64,000 bases of DNA from a bacterium (GCA_018062085.1 JAGOSY010000001.1:62001-126000), one strand, 5' to 3'; counted from the first letter of the stretch, positions 43,774 through 52,736 are shown. Numbers and translations: made by a program. Notes: a model not told the origin generated them from the sequence alone.

Positions 43774-45090
43774 CTACAAAGTCAAAAGCGCTTGGTCGCA
43801 AACACTCTCGAGACCATCAATATTCTTCAATAGGTCTACCCTCAATATATCAAGGGCCGGCCCGCTGGGCTCCTTAACAATTTCAGCTAATAATGATGCC
43901 ACCGTTTGTCGTGATACAGCTACAGCTTGACCCAATTTTGTTAACTGAATAGACTCTTGCTCGCTTTTACCCGCGGCTTTACCCAATGGCTCAAGAGCCC
44001 AAAGCAAAAGCTCCATTTGTGTGGCAGCAAAAAGAACTTTGCCTTTGCCTCCCTCATCGACCGTTGAGTTAACGAGCTGTGCTTCTTGCTTCAGACTGAC
44101 AGCAGCTCTTTTGGCAATCAAGAACTTTGCTACAGTTGGAGCTAAGCCAGTACTCTTACTCAGTTCATCAGCCAGAGCCTCACAGTTTGTGGCACGCTCT
44201 TTGCTCGGAGCGATTCGCGAACGATATTCTGCTCCCGAGACCTCGGCAGACCGCTCTTGTGCAACTAGAACCAAAGAGTCATCATCGACTGGCGACTTCT
44301 TTGCATCAAGACTAAAGAGTTCATCAGGTAGACTAGCCAATTCTTTTAAATTTGCGAACTGCACTTTGGAAAATAAACTATTGCCCTTATAAATCAGCCA
44401 CTCTTCAGGAAGATTATGGGCGGAATCAACAGTGATACGCGCAGTCACCGAACCATCGCTGCCGACAATCTCTATTATCTGGGAAGATACACCAGGTACT
44501 CGGCCCACCAAACAAGTTTTATTCGGCCCCAATTGCTCAGCGGCATCGGCCAGAAGACTACCAAGATCAGACTCCAAAATGCTGTAATTGTTTGCACTTT
44601 TGAGCATCTTAGAATCAGGGGAAAGGCTAACTTTGATACCACTTAGAGCACCACCCATTTTTCCCCGAACCTTACCATCTGGCTGACGCACAACCACAGA
44701 GCCACTGCGCTTACCAGCTTTCAGTACTTCAAAACGAAGTAAATTGGGTTTCTTAAAATAGAGCTTTCCTGTCTCTACAATCTCTTTGCCATCTCTGTAT
44801 GTATAAAGAACACTGTTAAAACTATAAGCCTTCATTTGTTTGCTGCGAGCAAGCATAGACTTGACTAAGGCAGTGCCATCTTTACCAGTTTTTAGCAACA
44901 AACTCTCAGGAGCAGCTTGAATGGGCGCTGGCAAACTAGCAGCAGAACAAGGAGCCAGTGCAGTGAGCAATGGTAAAGACAAAACGATGCCAGAAGCGAC
45001 AAGTGTTAACACTAGAGAAGAAGCTAGCATCATAGTTTTGAATCCTTCACTGATAATAGCCAACGGCTTGGGACGTTCACCAGTCGTCAT
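43774..45090 (-). CDS. LolA-like periplasmic lipid-binding protein, extended
   Basis: A 438-residue protein with an N-terminal signal anchor (FKTMMLASSLVLTLVASGIVLSL). Residues 55-270 have the half-barrel pattern of LolA/DUF2092-like proteins: LARSKQMKAYSFNSVLYTYRDGKEIVETGKLYFKKPNLLRFEVLK is the typical 'y.a.f......g....G.v...rP...r.e' block. The helical C-terminal 170 residues are extra. It would bind lipid or lipoprotein, or serve as a sensor; lipid binding is inferred from family resemblance only. The ATG at 45090 follows a TTG/ATG opening at 45132 and overlaps the resolvase-like gene by 14 bases. Confidence 0.6.
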   Translation of the reverse strand: MTTGERPKPLAIISEGFKTMMLASSLVLTLVASGIVLSLPLLTALAPCSAASLPAPIQAAPESLLLKTGKDGTALVKSMLARSKQMKAYSFNSVLYTYRDGKEIVETGKLYFKKPNLLRFEVLKAGKRSGSVVVRQPDGKVRGKMGGALSGIKVSLSPDSKMLKSANNYSILESDLGSLLADAAEQLGPNKTCLVGRVPGVSSQIIEIVGSDGSVTARITVDSAHNLPEEWLIYKGNSLFSKVQFANLKELASLPDELFSLDAKKSPVDDDSLVLVAQERSAEVSGAEYRSRIAPSKERATNCEALADELSKSTGLAPTVAKFLIAKRAAVSLKQEAQLVNSTVDEGGKGKVLFAATQMELLLWALEPLGKAAGKSEQESIQLTKLGQAVAVSRQTVASLLAEIVKEPSGPALDILRVDLLKNIDGLESVCDQALLTL

Positions 45091-45583
45091 TGTCAGGCCC
45101 TTTGTAGGGTGGCGTAGTTTTTCTCTCAACAATTGTGGTCATCAGCTGTTTGTGACCTTCCGCGAGCCTATAGAGCAGTTCTATGACTGCCTCTTGACCA
45201 GCAGCGGTGAGAGTTTCGACACCCTCCACCAAAGTAATGAGAACTTTGCCTTCGTGGAGAAGTCTCTCTAAAATTGCTCGCAACTCAACCACACGATCAT
45301 CTCGGTAATGCACAAAGCGATTGAGATCGAAAGCAATAATGCCATCATATGTATGAAGAGATGTCAGAGCTTCTTGCAATCCCAGACCAGGATCACCCTC
45401 ATCGACATGAGAGAACCCTGCAAGGTTATGGCCGTGTTCACGGCAATATTGCTCAATCAAGCGACGTTGTTCATCGTTGTCAACGCTACAACCGGCGCTA
45501 CGAACATAGCCAATTAAACGAAGTTTTCTGTGTAGCAAGGCTCTATCCTCGACTGGTACTCTTTTCCTTCTCTGCTTGCTCAC
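45077..45583 (-). CDS. Resolvase-like domain protein lacking the catalytic serine
   Basis: A 168-residue protein with a serine-recombinase N-terminal fold: LIGYVRSAGCSVDNDEQRRLIEQYCREHGHNLAGF, then DGIIAFDLNRFVHYRDD and LLHEGKVLITLVEGVETLT. In active recombinases the first strand reads YxRVSTxxQ with the nucleophile Ser; here the aligned position is Ala (YVRSAG), and no DNA-binding tail follows, so it should not cut DNA. It overlaps both neighbours (41 and 14 bases), in a stress cluster, not near any mobile element. Probably a repurposed domain. Confidence 0.72.
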   Translation of the reverse strand: MSKQRRKRVPVEDRALLHRKLRLIGYVRSAGCSVDNDEQRRLIEQYCREHGHNLAGFSHVDEGDPGLGLQEALTSLHTYDGIIAFDLNRFVHYRDDRVVELRAILERLLHEGKVLITLVEGVETLTAAGQEAVIELLYRLAEGHKQLMTTIVERKTTPPYKGPDNDDW

Positions 45584-46061
45584 TAGATGGCTGCGCTGCC
45601 GCTACATTGCTGTCTCTCGGCAAACGCACCACTGTGACAGTACATTGAGCATGCGATACCACTGCCAGCGAAACACTGCCTAGAACAAAACGAGTAAATC
45701 CTTGTCTACCATGAGAACCAAGCACAATCATGTCGCTGTGCCATTCTTCGGCAATATCTAAAATAACGTGATGGGGGTGACCCTTAATCACATTCACTTC
45801 AACAGGAAAAGCCGTGCCAAACTTAGCTTGCAGCTGCTCTCTCATCTGATTCAACATCAGCGAGCCATCATTTAAGCGCTCTTGTACAATCTCATTCTCA
45901 ACTCCGTTACCATACACTGCTGTGACCTGATCACCCACCACCGATGGTTCGACCACGTGCACGATGCGGAACATCGTTCCGGCCTGCCATTGATGGGCAA
46001 CAAGAAAATCGACAATGGCTTTGCCGAAGCGCTTATCTTCAATTGCAACAAGAACACGCAT
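45543..46061 (-). CDS. Universal stress protein, ATP-binding type
   Basis: A 172-residue single-domain UspA protein starting MRVLVAIEDKRFGKAIV. The nucleotide site GSHGRQGFTRFVLGS gives G-x2-G-x9-G-S, which marks ATP-binding members. A Pro/Ser/Glu-rich tail follows. The start at 46061 has GAGGTG about 7 bases ahead; the frame opens earlier at 46121, overlapping the ATPase gene. The end overlaps the resolvase-like gene by 41 bases. Confidence 0.9.
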   Translation of the reverse strand: MRVLVAIEDKRFGKAIVDFLVAHQWQAGTMFRIVHVVEPSVVGDQVTAVYGNGVENEIVQERLNDGSLMLNQMREQLQAKFGTAFPVEVNVIKGHPHHVILDIAEEWHSDMIVLGSHGRQGFTRFVLGSVSLAVVSHAQCTVTVVRLPRDSNVAAAQPSSEQAEKEKSTSRG

Positions 46062-46117
46062 AGAGAGCACCTCAAATCTGTTATTAACTAGATTGTCATA
46101 ATAGCGACCAAAAGCCA

Positions 46118-48949
46118 TCAATCAAGGGGATGATCACCTAGCAAATGAGTTTTACACATACGTAAGTATAGTTTTCGCAATTCATCCAAAATTATGATTA
46201 CCGGTGCCCAAAGCAGGGCAAAACACCACTCACGAACGCCCACCGCTGCAGTATTGAAAATATCTTGCACGAACGGCACATAAATCAAGACAAGCAGCAA
46301 TAGCAACTCTGTGGCAATACCAATAAGAACCAGTTTGTTGCTGAATAATCCAGCACTAAACAGAGAGCGTCTGTCACTGCGGCAGCAGAGAACAGCACCG
46401 GCCTGCGCAGCAACAATACCCATTAAAGTCATGGTCGTAGCCATCTTATAAATATCGCTGCCGGCTTCAGCCAAAGGAACACTAGGCCAACCGTGCAAAT
46501 AATTGACATAGAAATAGCAGGACATTCCTGCCGTTGCTTCTATTAATCCATACCAAAGTAGGGCCCGAGCAAGCAGAGGTAAATCAAGCAGTGGCTTACT
46601 CAAATCGCGCGGAGGGCAATTCATCAAACCAAGCTCGGCGGCCTCTGTGCCTAAACCTAAGGCTGGCACCATATCGGTACCAAGATCGACTGAGAGCACC
46701 TGCATCACTGTCAATGGTAGAGGAATAGCACCCAAGCTAAATAAAGTGACAACGAAAGGCACGGCTTCAGCCATGTTGCTATTAAAGACATAAATAGCAA
46801 ACTTTCTAATATTGGCATAGACAGCCCGGCCAAGCTCAACAGCACTAACAATAGAAGCGAAATTGTCGTCGGTTAAAATCATATCGGCCGACTCGCGAGC
46901 AACATCACTGCCTGAAATTCCCATAGCAATACCAATATCGCCCTTGCGCAAAGCCGGGGCATCGTTTACACCATCACCAGTGACAGCAACAATCAAACCA
47001 AGAGACTGAAAAGCAGTGACGATACGCAACTTATGCTCAGGTGTCACTCGAGCAAAAATGACATTATCGTGAAGATGCTGACGCAAGACACCCTCATCAA
47101 GAGTATCTAACTCACGACCAGTAATGACACGACAGTGGTCTCTTACTATGCCGACCTTGCGGGCAATACTCTCAGCAGTAAGACCGTAATCACCAGTGAT
47201 CATAACAATCTTAATACCAGCGCTGTGGCATTTTTGCACAGCTTCAGCCACACCTTCATGGGGTGGGTCCCACATGGCCACAAGCCCAGAGAACGAAAGC
47301 TCAACTTCAAGTGATTCAGGAGCTAAATCACAGCCAATTGGCAACACTCTTTGAGCCATGGCCAAGACCCGCAACCCTTCTCTGGCATAGCGATCATTAG
47401 CGGCCATAATGGTCTGACGATCGCTCTCTTGCATCGGTCGAGGCCCGTCTGAACTCTCGAAAATCGTGCAACGAGTAAGCACCTCTGCTGGTGCCCCTTT
47501 TAAATAGAGGACGCGTGAACCCTTATGATCATAAACAGTGCTCATGCGCTTGCGAACAGAATCGAAGGGAATCTCGCAAATTCTTGGCACATCAAAAAAC
47601 TGATGCTCTTGGCCAATGCCACCCTTACGTGCAGCCACAAGGAGAGCAGCTTCAGTAGGGTCTCCTAATATCTGCCACGCGCCAACCTCAGCATCTGACT
47701 TTGGTGGCGTCAACCTAGCGTTGCTACAACACAAACTAGCAGTCAATACTTTCTCAAGAATTTCTCTCTCTATAAGAGTTTTGCCACCGTCTGTTGTCGG
47801 CTCCTTAAGTGTCGAGTCATTTAGTCTTGTTTCATCTAGTTTTTTGATCTCACCCAAGGGTGAATAACCGAGACCACTCAGTTTATATTCAGCACCTTCG
47901 GTCCAAATATGCTGCACAGTCATTTTGTTTTGAGTAATCGTACCGGTTTTGTCTGAGCAAATAACATTGGTGCAACCGAGTGTTTCCACCGCCGATAACT
48001 TTTTGATTAAAGCATTGCGCTTGGCCATTTGCTGCACACCCAAAGCCAGCGACAAACTGATAGTCGGCAACATACCCTCTGGTACAAAGGCCACGACCAT
48101 TCCTATGGCGAAGATAAATCCTTCGCGTGGATGAACATGAGCAAACAGCACAGCCAATAAGAAAAAGAAGGTACCAACAGCAGTGGCAAGAATACTTACC
48201 ACCTTTGTCACCCGAGCCATTTCGTTTTGCAGCGGGCTAGACTGCTCACTAACAGATTGCGTCAAGCGGGCAATCTTGCCAAAGCGTGAGTTCATACCGG
48301 TCTTGCAAACCACGGCTCGACAGGTACCAGCAATAACACTAGTACCAGCAAACAATAAATTACCTGCAGAAGAGTCATTGACCGCCAGAGCTTCTGCCAA
48401 CTTTCGCACAGGCCGAGCCTCACCAGAAAGAGTCGACTCATCAACTGCCAACCTTGATGCGCTGACGATTCGACAGTCAGCAGAAATAGCATCACCTTCA
48501 GCTAGCACGATAATATCGCCAGGCACCAACTGCTGAGCTGGTATGAGAAGCTCTTGGCCAGACCTAATTACATGAGCATTAAGTGGCAACAGACTAAGTA
48601 GTGCTTCAGTAGCTTTGCCAGCCTGAAACTCTTGCCAGAAGCTAAAGCAGCCGTTAATTATATTGACCATCCAGACAGCAATACCAAGCTGAGGCATCCC
48701 CGCCACAAAGGCTAGGGCTCCGGCAACCCAAAGCAACCAAGCCATTAGATGTACGAAATTAGCAAAGAATACTTTTACCAGCGACTTCTTAGTCAGCGCC
48801 TTAATTGTATTCAAACCATAGAGCTTCAGGCGTTCATCGACTTGGGCTGAACTGAGCCCATCGGCAGTAGTATCAAGAACCTCAATTGCTGCAGACGGGT
48901 CAAGGTTTTCTATGCAAGCCAGATCTTTAAGCTGCGAGGCGATGGCCAT
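46118..48949 (-). CDS. P-type (P2) cation-transporting ATPase
   Basis: A 943-residue ion pump. The phosphorylation motif CSDKTGTITQNKM lies near residue 320 with PEGMLPTISLSLALG before it, KGAPAEVL in the nucleotide domain, and TGDGVNDAPALRKGDIGIAMG in the hinge. About ten transmembrane helices with an N-terminal actuator and a C-terminal pair block fit the P2A/P2C group (Ca2+ or Na+/K+-like). The specific ion is not decided by the motifs that I can read. The start is ATG 48949; a TTG lies nine bases before. Lies between Usp genes, with gaps of 32 to 56 bases, so likely in their operon. Confidence 0.92.
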   Translation of the reverse strand: MAIASQLKDLACIENLDPSAAIEVLDTTADGLSSAQVDERLKLYGLNTIKALTKKSLVKVFFANFVHLMAWLLWVAGALAFVAGMPQLGIAVWMVNIINGCFSFWQEFQAGKATEALLSLLPLNAHVIRSGQELLIPAQQLVPGDIIVLAEGDAISADCRIVSASRLAVDESTLSGEARPVRKLAEALAVNDSSAGNLLFAGTSVIAGTCRAVVCKTGMNSRFGKIARLTQSVSEQSSPLQNEMARVTKVVSILATAVGTFFFLLAVLFAHVHPREGFIFAIGMVVAFVPEGMLPTISLSLALGVQQMAKRNALIKKLSAVETLGCTNVICSDKTGTITQNKMTVQHIWTEGAEYKLSGLGYSPLGEIKKLDETRLNDSTLKEPTTDGGKTLIEREILEKVLTASLCCSNARLTPPKSDAEVGAWQILGDPTEAALLVAARKGGIGQEHQFFDVPRICEIPFDSVRKRMSTVYDHKGSRVLYLKGAPAEVLTRCTIFESSDGPRPMQESDRQTIMAANDRYAREGLRVLAMAQRVLPIGCDLAPESLEVELSFSGLVAMWDPPHEGVAEAVQKCHSAGIKIVMITGDYGLTAESIARKVGIVRDHCRVITGRELDTLDEGVLRQHLHDNVIFARVTPEHKLRIVTAFQSLGLIVAVTGDGVNDAPALRKGDIGIAMGISGSDVARESADMILTDDNFASIVSAVELGRAVYANIRKFAIYVFNSNMAEAVPFVVTLFSLGAIPLPLTVMQVLSVDLGTDMVPALGLGTEAAELGLMNCPPRDLSKPLLDLPLLARALLWYGLIEATAGMSCYFYVNYLHGWPSVPLAEAGSDIYKMATTMTLMGIVAAQAGAVLCCRSDRRSLFSAGLFSNKLVLIGIATELLLLLVLIYVPFVQDIFNTAAVGVREWCFALLWAPVIIILDELRKLYLRMCKTHLLGDHPLD

Positions 48950-48981
48950 ACCTATCAATTATATTAGTCATGATCCTTAAA

Positions 48982-49911
48982 TCAGTCGTACCAGCCAGCC
49001 TTGAGTAGCACTGTTTCGCCTTTAAACAGCGGCCTGATAAACTCTTCAGGCCATAGCAGGATAGACTCAAATGCCACCCGCCGCAGCAGGGCCGTGGGGC
49101 ACTCACCAGTAGAAGTAATGCGGTGCTCACCTGAGTCGATAGTCGGCAATACAATAACGCGACCGTGATCGACTGCATTTTTCATTTGACTGAAATTCAA
49201 GAGGCCTCCGTCGTCAGCCAAAGGCACTATCTTTATACATTCTTCTTCTATTTCATCATCAGCTGCAACTAAGTCGCGCACAAACGCAGCGGCTGGCTCT
49301 TCATGCACTCCCGACGCCAAAATTGTCACACTATAATTGGCACCAACAGCAAGGGCAGAGTGCATGCAATTTTTTAGCCAATTAATGTTCATATGATCCA
49401 TCGAAACAAAAATAGCAAACTCAGTAATTGCTTGAATTGGCTTCTGCACAAACAAAATTGGAATCGGTGACAAGTGAGCCAAGCGTTCTGCGCGTGAGAG
49501 CTTTATGCCTTGGCAAGCCGGATAATCAACAGCTGCGCGTTTGCGATAACCGACCACCAATAGATCGTGGGCAGAAGCTAACTTACAGACCTCTTCGACG
49601 GGGTCACCTTCAGAACAAATAAATGTAGAATCGACATGATGAGCGGCAGCCCGAGCTGTATATGAATCTTCCAGCTTACTAGCAATAGCTCGCAGCGACT
49701 GACAAATGCTCTCGTACGCTGCGACATAAGGCCCAGAACCAATTAAGCCAGCCTTTTCTTGCCCCAAAAACTGCAGTGTGCCAAAAAGATCAATTGTATG
49801 TTGCGCCGTTACTTTCGACTGATTCCTACTGGCCAAAGACCAAACAAATTCCGAAGCAAAAAGCGACTCAGGCGAACCATTGATTGGCAGCAGAAAAGAA
49901 CCAGGTTTCAT
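48982..49911 (-). CDS. Tandem universal stress protein
   Basis: A 309-residue protein of two UspA domains, paralogous to the one at 42698 (SFLLPINGSPESLFASEFVWSLAS at the start, LLVVGYRKRAA near 125, and EFAIFVSMDHMNINWLKNCM opening the second domain). As there, the ATP-loop glycine pattern is not complete. The ATG is preceded by GGAG with a spacing of six. First gene of the stress cluster running to 42336. Confidence 0.85.
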   Translation of the reverse strand: MKPGSFLLPINGSPESLFASEFVWSLASRNQSKVTAQHTIDLFGTLQFLGQEKAGLIGSGPYVAAYESICQSLRAIASKLEDSYTARAAAHHVDSTFICSEGDPVEEVCKLASAHDLLVVGYRKRAAVDYPACQGIKLSRAERLAHLSPIPILFVQKPIQAITEFAIFVSMDHMNINWLKNCMHSALAVGANYSVTILASGVHEEPAAAFVRDLVAADDEIEEECIKIVPLADDGGLLNFSQMKNAVDHGRVIVLPTIDSGEHRITSTGECPTALLRRVAFESILLWPEEFIRPLFKGETVLLKAGWYD

Positions 49912-50040
49912 TGCAGCTCCTTAAACTAGAACATTTTCACTCACCATTATGGTTGATACCCAAGAGTAAAACATCCCTACCAGGCGGTATAAATTGGCAT
50001 GAGCCATCATCCCTTTGGTTAAATGCCAAGAGCGCAAAAG

Positions 50041-50415
50041 CTACTGAAACATCCTCGATGGATTCATAATGTCCATAAGTATGCAGCGCCCGCACTCAAG
50101 AAAACACAAAGCCACAAGCATAAACAAACCGGCTAAGGCAAAGCGAGCACGGCCAGGAAAGAGAAATAAGGCCCCGACTACCGGCAAAAGTGGCAGGGAA
50201 AACAAGAAAACATAGTAGCTGCTGGGCAATCTAGATGCGACAGCCGGGTGACAAAAAACGAAAGTCAAGGCAAAAATAATTGCTCGCAAAAGCGTTGCTG
50301 AAACAATTAGTTTGCCAGGATGCAATTTGGCGGTCAAATGTATAAAGAAAAGCGCACAGATGGCCAAATAGATATTGCAGCACATAGAGTTAGCAAAAAA
50401 ATCTAGTGCGTGCAT
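50041..50415 (-). CDS. Small four-helix membrane protein
   Basis: A 124-residue protein with four hydrophobic helices: CCNIYLAICALFFIHL, SATLLRAIIFALTFVFC, YYVFLFSLPLLPVVGALFLF and FALAGLFMLVALCFL. The ATG at 50415 has GGGGTGG six bases before it; a GTG at 50424 is also possible. It lies 23 to 32 bases behind the AhpD-like gene, so it is likely part of that transcript. No family is recognised. Confidence 0.65.
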   Translation of the reverse strand: MHALDFFANSMCCNIYLAICALFFIHLTAKLHPGKLIVSATLLRAIIFALTFVFCHPAVASRLPSSYYVFLFSLPLLPVVGALFLFPGRARFALAGLFMLVALCFLECGRCILMDIMNPSRMFQ

Positions 50416-50447
50416 AGATTCCACCCCGGCTGTCTAACAGCAGCAAA

Positions 50448-51026
50448 CTACTCACGGCCTACTCCCAAACCATCGGCCACACGATTAATATAATTGAACC
50501 ACGAAGCTATAAGATTAATCTGCAATATCGCCGTATCATCAAAGCCTGCCGCCCGCAAAGCATCAATGTCAGCGCGACAAACTTGGGCCGGCGTTAACGT
50601 CAATTTCGCTGCATAATCAAGCATAACTAGCTCTTCTGCGGTGATTGGAGCAGTACGGTAGTCTTTCTTAATAGCCTCTTTTAGCGACTCATCCAGAGTG
50701 ACGCGACGGAGAAACTCCGTATGAGACTCCAGTCAGTAAAAGCACTTATTTAGCGTCGACACTGTGCCAGCAATAAGCTCATGCTGACGGCGAGAAAGTG
50801 GCAGTTGCGGATCCATCAACTTGGCAAAGGTAGAGAAGGCATGGCGTAGAGCCTCAGGTATGAGACTATGGGCCATGACAATGCCCGCACCCTCATCTTT
50901 ACTGTCAGCATCACCCAGAGCCTCTACAGGTATTCTGTATTCAGCTGGATACTGGCTCATGGACTCGGCCAAAATCTCTTGTAGCAAAGTTGATTCTGAT
51001 ACTGGGCATGTCTTGATCCAGGTCAT
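50448..51026 (-). CDS. AhpD-like peroxidase with in-frame TGA: probable selenoprotein
   Basis: Read through one TGA (50733-50735), the frame gives a 192-residue alkylhydroperoxidase-like protein (peroxidase-related group). Both halves fit the family without a gap: upstream LRHAFSTFAKLM...LSRRQHELIAGTVSTLNKCFY, downstream LESHTEFLRRVTLDE..., APITAEELVMLDYAAKLT, then ALRAAGFDDTAI and WFNYINRVADGLGVG. The TGA stands exactly where the family has the second Cys of CxxC (CFYC.xSH), making CxxU. A hairpin follows 12 bases after the TGA. The rest of the frame has no other stop up to TAG 50448. Without recoding only 97 residues would be made, lacking half the domain. Start ATG 51026 with GGGAG ahead; a TTG precedes it. 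Alternatives are a nonsense mutation or a base error. Confidence 0.78.
50695..50730 (-). promoter_or_regulatory. Candidate bacterial SECIS hairpin after the TGA
   Basis: On the minus strand, ACGGAG (50720-50715) pairs with CTCCGT (50711-50706) around a UUU loop, and an outer helix GGAGT/ACTCT closes it. The apex lies about 20 bases after the TGA, inside the coding sequence, as bacterial SECIS elements do. Opened by two pairs, the loop becomes AGUUUCU with a G at position two, which SelB binding favours. Only a model: no covariation can be checked here. Confidence 0.45.
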
Positions 51027-51106
51027 CAATTATTCTCCCAAAGTAACAAGCTGATTGGCACGCTAAAATCATGCAATTGTATTGCATTTAGAACCAAGGA
51101 GAGACA

Positions 51107-51607
51107 ATGCAGATACGAGCAGCGACCATGGACGACGTACCGGCCGTAATGTCACTAGTGACAAGGGTTGTGCCCTTAATGCGTGCCAGTGGCAATCTGC
51201 AATGGGATGCCAAATACCCCAACCCTGCGGTATTTGAGCGCGACGTTGCTTTGGGGCAACTCTGGCTGGCCGAAAGCAATGGCAAACTGGCCGGGGTGGC
51301 CGCCATAACCACCACTCAAGAGCCCGAGTATGCACAAGTTTGGGACACCAGCGAAACAGCCATAGTAGTGCACCGCCTCGCTGTCGACCCTGACTTTCAG
51401 GGCCAAGGGGTAGCAGCAGAATTAATGAAGCAAGCCGAACGTCTGGCACATGAGCGCGAAATCGCCACCCTGCGAGTCGATACCAACACCAACAACCTGG
51501 CAACGCAAAAGCTCTTCCCTAAACTTGGCTATGTATTGTGTGGCGAAATCAGCCTAGCCTTCCGCGAAGGCCTGCGCTTTCTTTGCTTCGAAAAGCGCTT
51601 GAAGTAA
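51107..51607 (+). CDS. GNAT-family N-acetyltransferase
   Basis: A 166-residue acetyltransferase. The acetyl-CoA site reads VDPDFQGQGVAAELMKQAERLA (Q/RxxGxG/A variant), preceded by AIVVHRLAV and followed by LRVDTNTNNLATQKLFPKLGYV. The N-terminal MQIRAATMDDVPAVMSLV is standard. The substrate is unknown. AAGGAGAGACA immediately precedes the ATG. It is divergent from the AhpD-like gene. Confidence 0.88.
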   Translation: MQIRAATMDDVPAVMSLVTRVVPLMRASGNLQWDAKYPNPAVFERDVALGQLWLAESNGKLAGVAAITTTQEPEYAQVWDTSETAIVVHRLAVDPDFQGQGVAAELMKQAERLAHEREIATLRVDTNTNNLATQKLFPKLGYVLCGEISLAFREGLRFLCFEKRLK

Positions 51608-51725
51608 AAGCGATGTCAGAGGCCGCGAACATTTTCTACCAATTGGCAATTATTAGAAAGTCAAGGATGCTAAAATTCGCAACCAATATTCCCCCCAGAC
51701 TCCAGGCGAGATTGAAACAGGCTTT

Positions 51726-52079
51726 ATGAAAAAAACTATTTTTGTTCTCGCTGCCATGGCAGTGGTGTCGCTCAACAGTTTAGTTGCAGCGGAAGTTTCA
51801 GCTAAAGACAAAGCTAGCTGGGGTAATTTTGTAGCCGGAAAAACCACCGCCGAGCGCTGGACAAACATCGCTAAAATCGCTCCGAATTTGCTCGGCATGA
51901 CTAGAGCCGATGTCGAGAAAGACCTCGGCAAGGGCACCTACAGCGAAAAGCAAGATGAGCTTATGTATTTAATTACAGACGATGGTTCTAAATACAAAGT
52001 CTTCGACAATATCATCATTTCCTTTGGCAAAGACAGCAAGGTCAAAAGCTTTGTCATTATCACCAAGGCGAATGATTAA
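51726..52079 (+). CDS. Small secreted protein with BamE/SmpA-like look
   Basis: A 117-residue exported protein: signal peptide MKKTIFVLAAMAVVSLNSLVAA, then about 90 residues. The segment LLGMTRADVEKDLGKGTYSEKQDELMYLITDDG..YKVFDNIIISFGKDSKVKSF (shortened) resembles the small alpha-beta fold seen in SmpA/BamE-like domains, where a short helix and a 'GxxxxdVexxLG.P' turn precede a sheet. There is no lipobox Cys, so it is not BamE itself. It could bind another protein. Confidence 0.65.
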   Translation: MKKTIFVLAAMAVVSLNSLVAAEVSAKDKASWGNFVAGKTTAERWTNIAKIAPNLLGMTRADVEKDLGKGTYSEKQDELMYLITDDGSKYKVFDNIIISFGKDSKVKSFVIITKAND

Positions 52080-52093
52080 ACTAGGTCTGTTCA

Positions 52094-52663
52094 ATGCCAA
52101 ACTTTGGATTCTTCGCTAGTGACCTAGACATTCCTCTAGTCACTGACTATCTACTGGCCTCTGGCTGCAAAATCTACGATACAAAATCTGAAATAAACGA
52201 ACTACCTGTAGAGTTTCATTCAACGGCAGAAATACTCGAGCACCATCGAAACAGCATCTACCACAGTCTGTCTATTGCGATCTGGTACCCACCAGGCAAT
52301 GGGAAAGTGCTATTCACGCGAATCGATTTGAGCCCAAATTCTCAATATAAAATCGACGACTTCCATCATTGCACAGAGGGCTGGGCTCTGATCTTCCTAA
52401 GCTTCGGCGGTACTGATTTGAAAAGAAGAACACTCAGTGCCTCAAATTTTGGAGTTAACTCTGAGAAGCGCGCTCTAAATTGGGAACAAACCATCACTAG
52501 ATTTGGAGCAGTATCCGACTGGGACTGGCGAGCAATTGAAAAATACTCAAGAGCATTTAGCTATGACGTAGCCAAAAAACTAGCAGTGGAGAAAATTGGG
52601 GCGAATCCGGTGTTACCGGGTGCTTCTCAGCTTCGAAAAGACGGCTATGAGCTTAGACCCTAG
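52094..52663 (+). CDS. Hypothetical protein, 189 residues
   Basis: A soluble protein with an open frame and normal composition, 14 bases after the secreted-protein gene. It starts MPNFGFFASDLDIPLVTDYL and holds SIAIWYPPGNGKVLFTRIDL and WALIFLSFGG; the end is basic. No motif is recognised. Start ATG with weak ribosome site. Confidence 0.62.
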   Translation: MPNFGFFASDLDIPLVTDYLLASGCKIYDTKSEINELPVEFHSTAEILEHHRNSIYHSLSIAIWYPPGNGKVLFTRIDLSPNSQYKIDDFHHCTEGWALIFLSFGGTDLKRRTLSASNFGVNSEKRALNWEQTITRFGAVSDWDWRAIEKYSRAFSYDVAKKLAVEKIGANPVLPGASQLRKDGYELRP

Positions 52664-52736
52664 CGTCTACTTTGTAGTCTCAACCTAACCAAGGTAGAGC
52701 CGTGATAGGCTAGAAATATCGACAGAGGTCGTTTCT

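Noticed and set aside
45077-45583. Active site-specific recombinase / mobile element
   Set aside because: Catalytic Ser missing, no DNA-binding domain, no inverted repeats or att-like sites nearby.
50733-51029. Stand-alone 98-codon gene ending at TGA
   Set aside because: The half domain makes no sense alone, and the downstream frame continues the same family; read-through is the better model.
51069-51503. 144-codon frame on the minus strand, Trp/Arg/Pro-rich
   Set aside because: Antisense to a clear GNAT gene with a ribosome site; composition is not protein-like.
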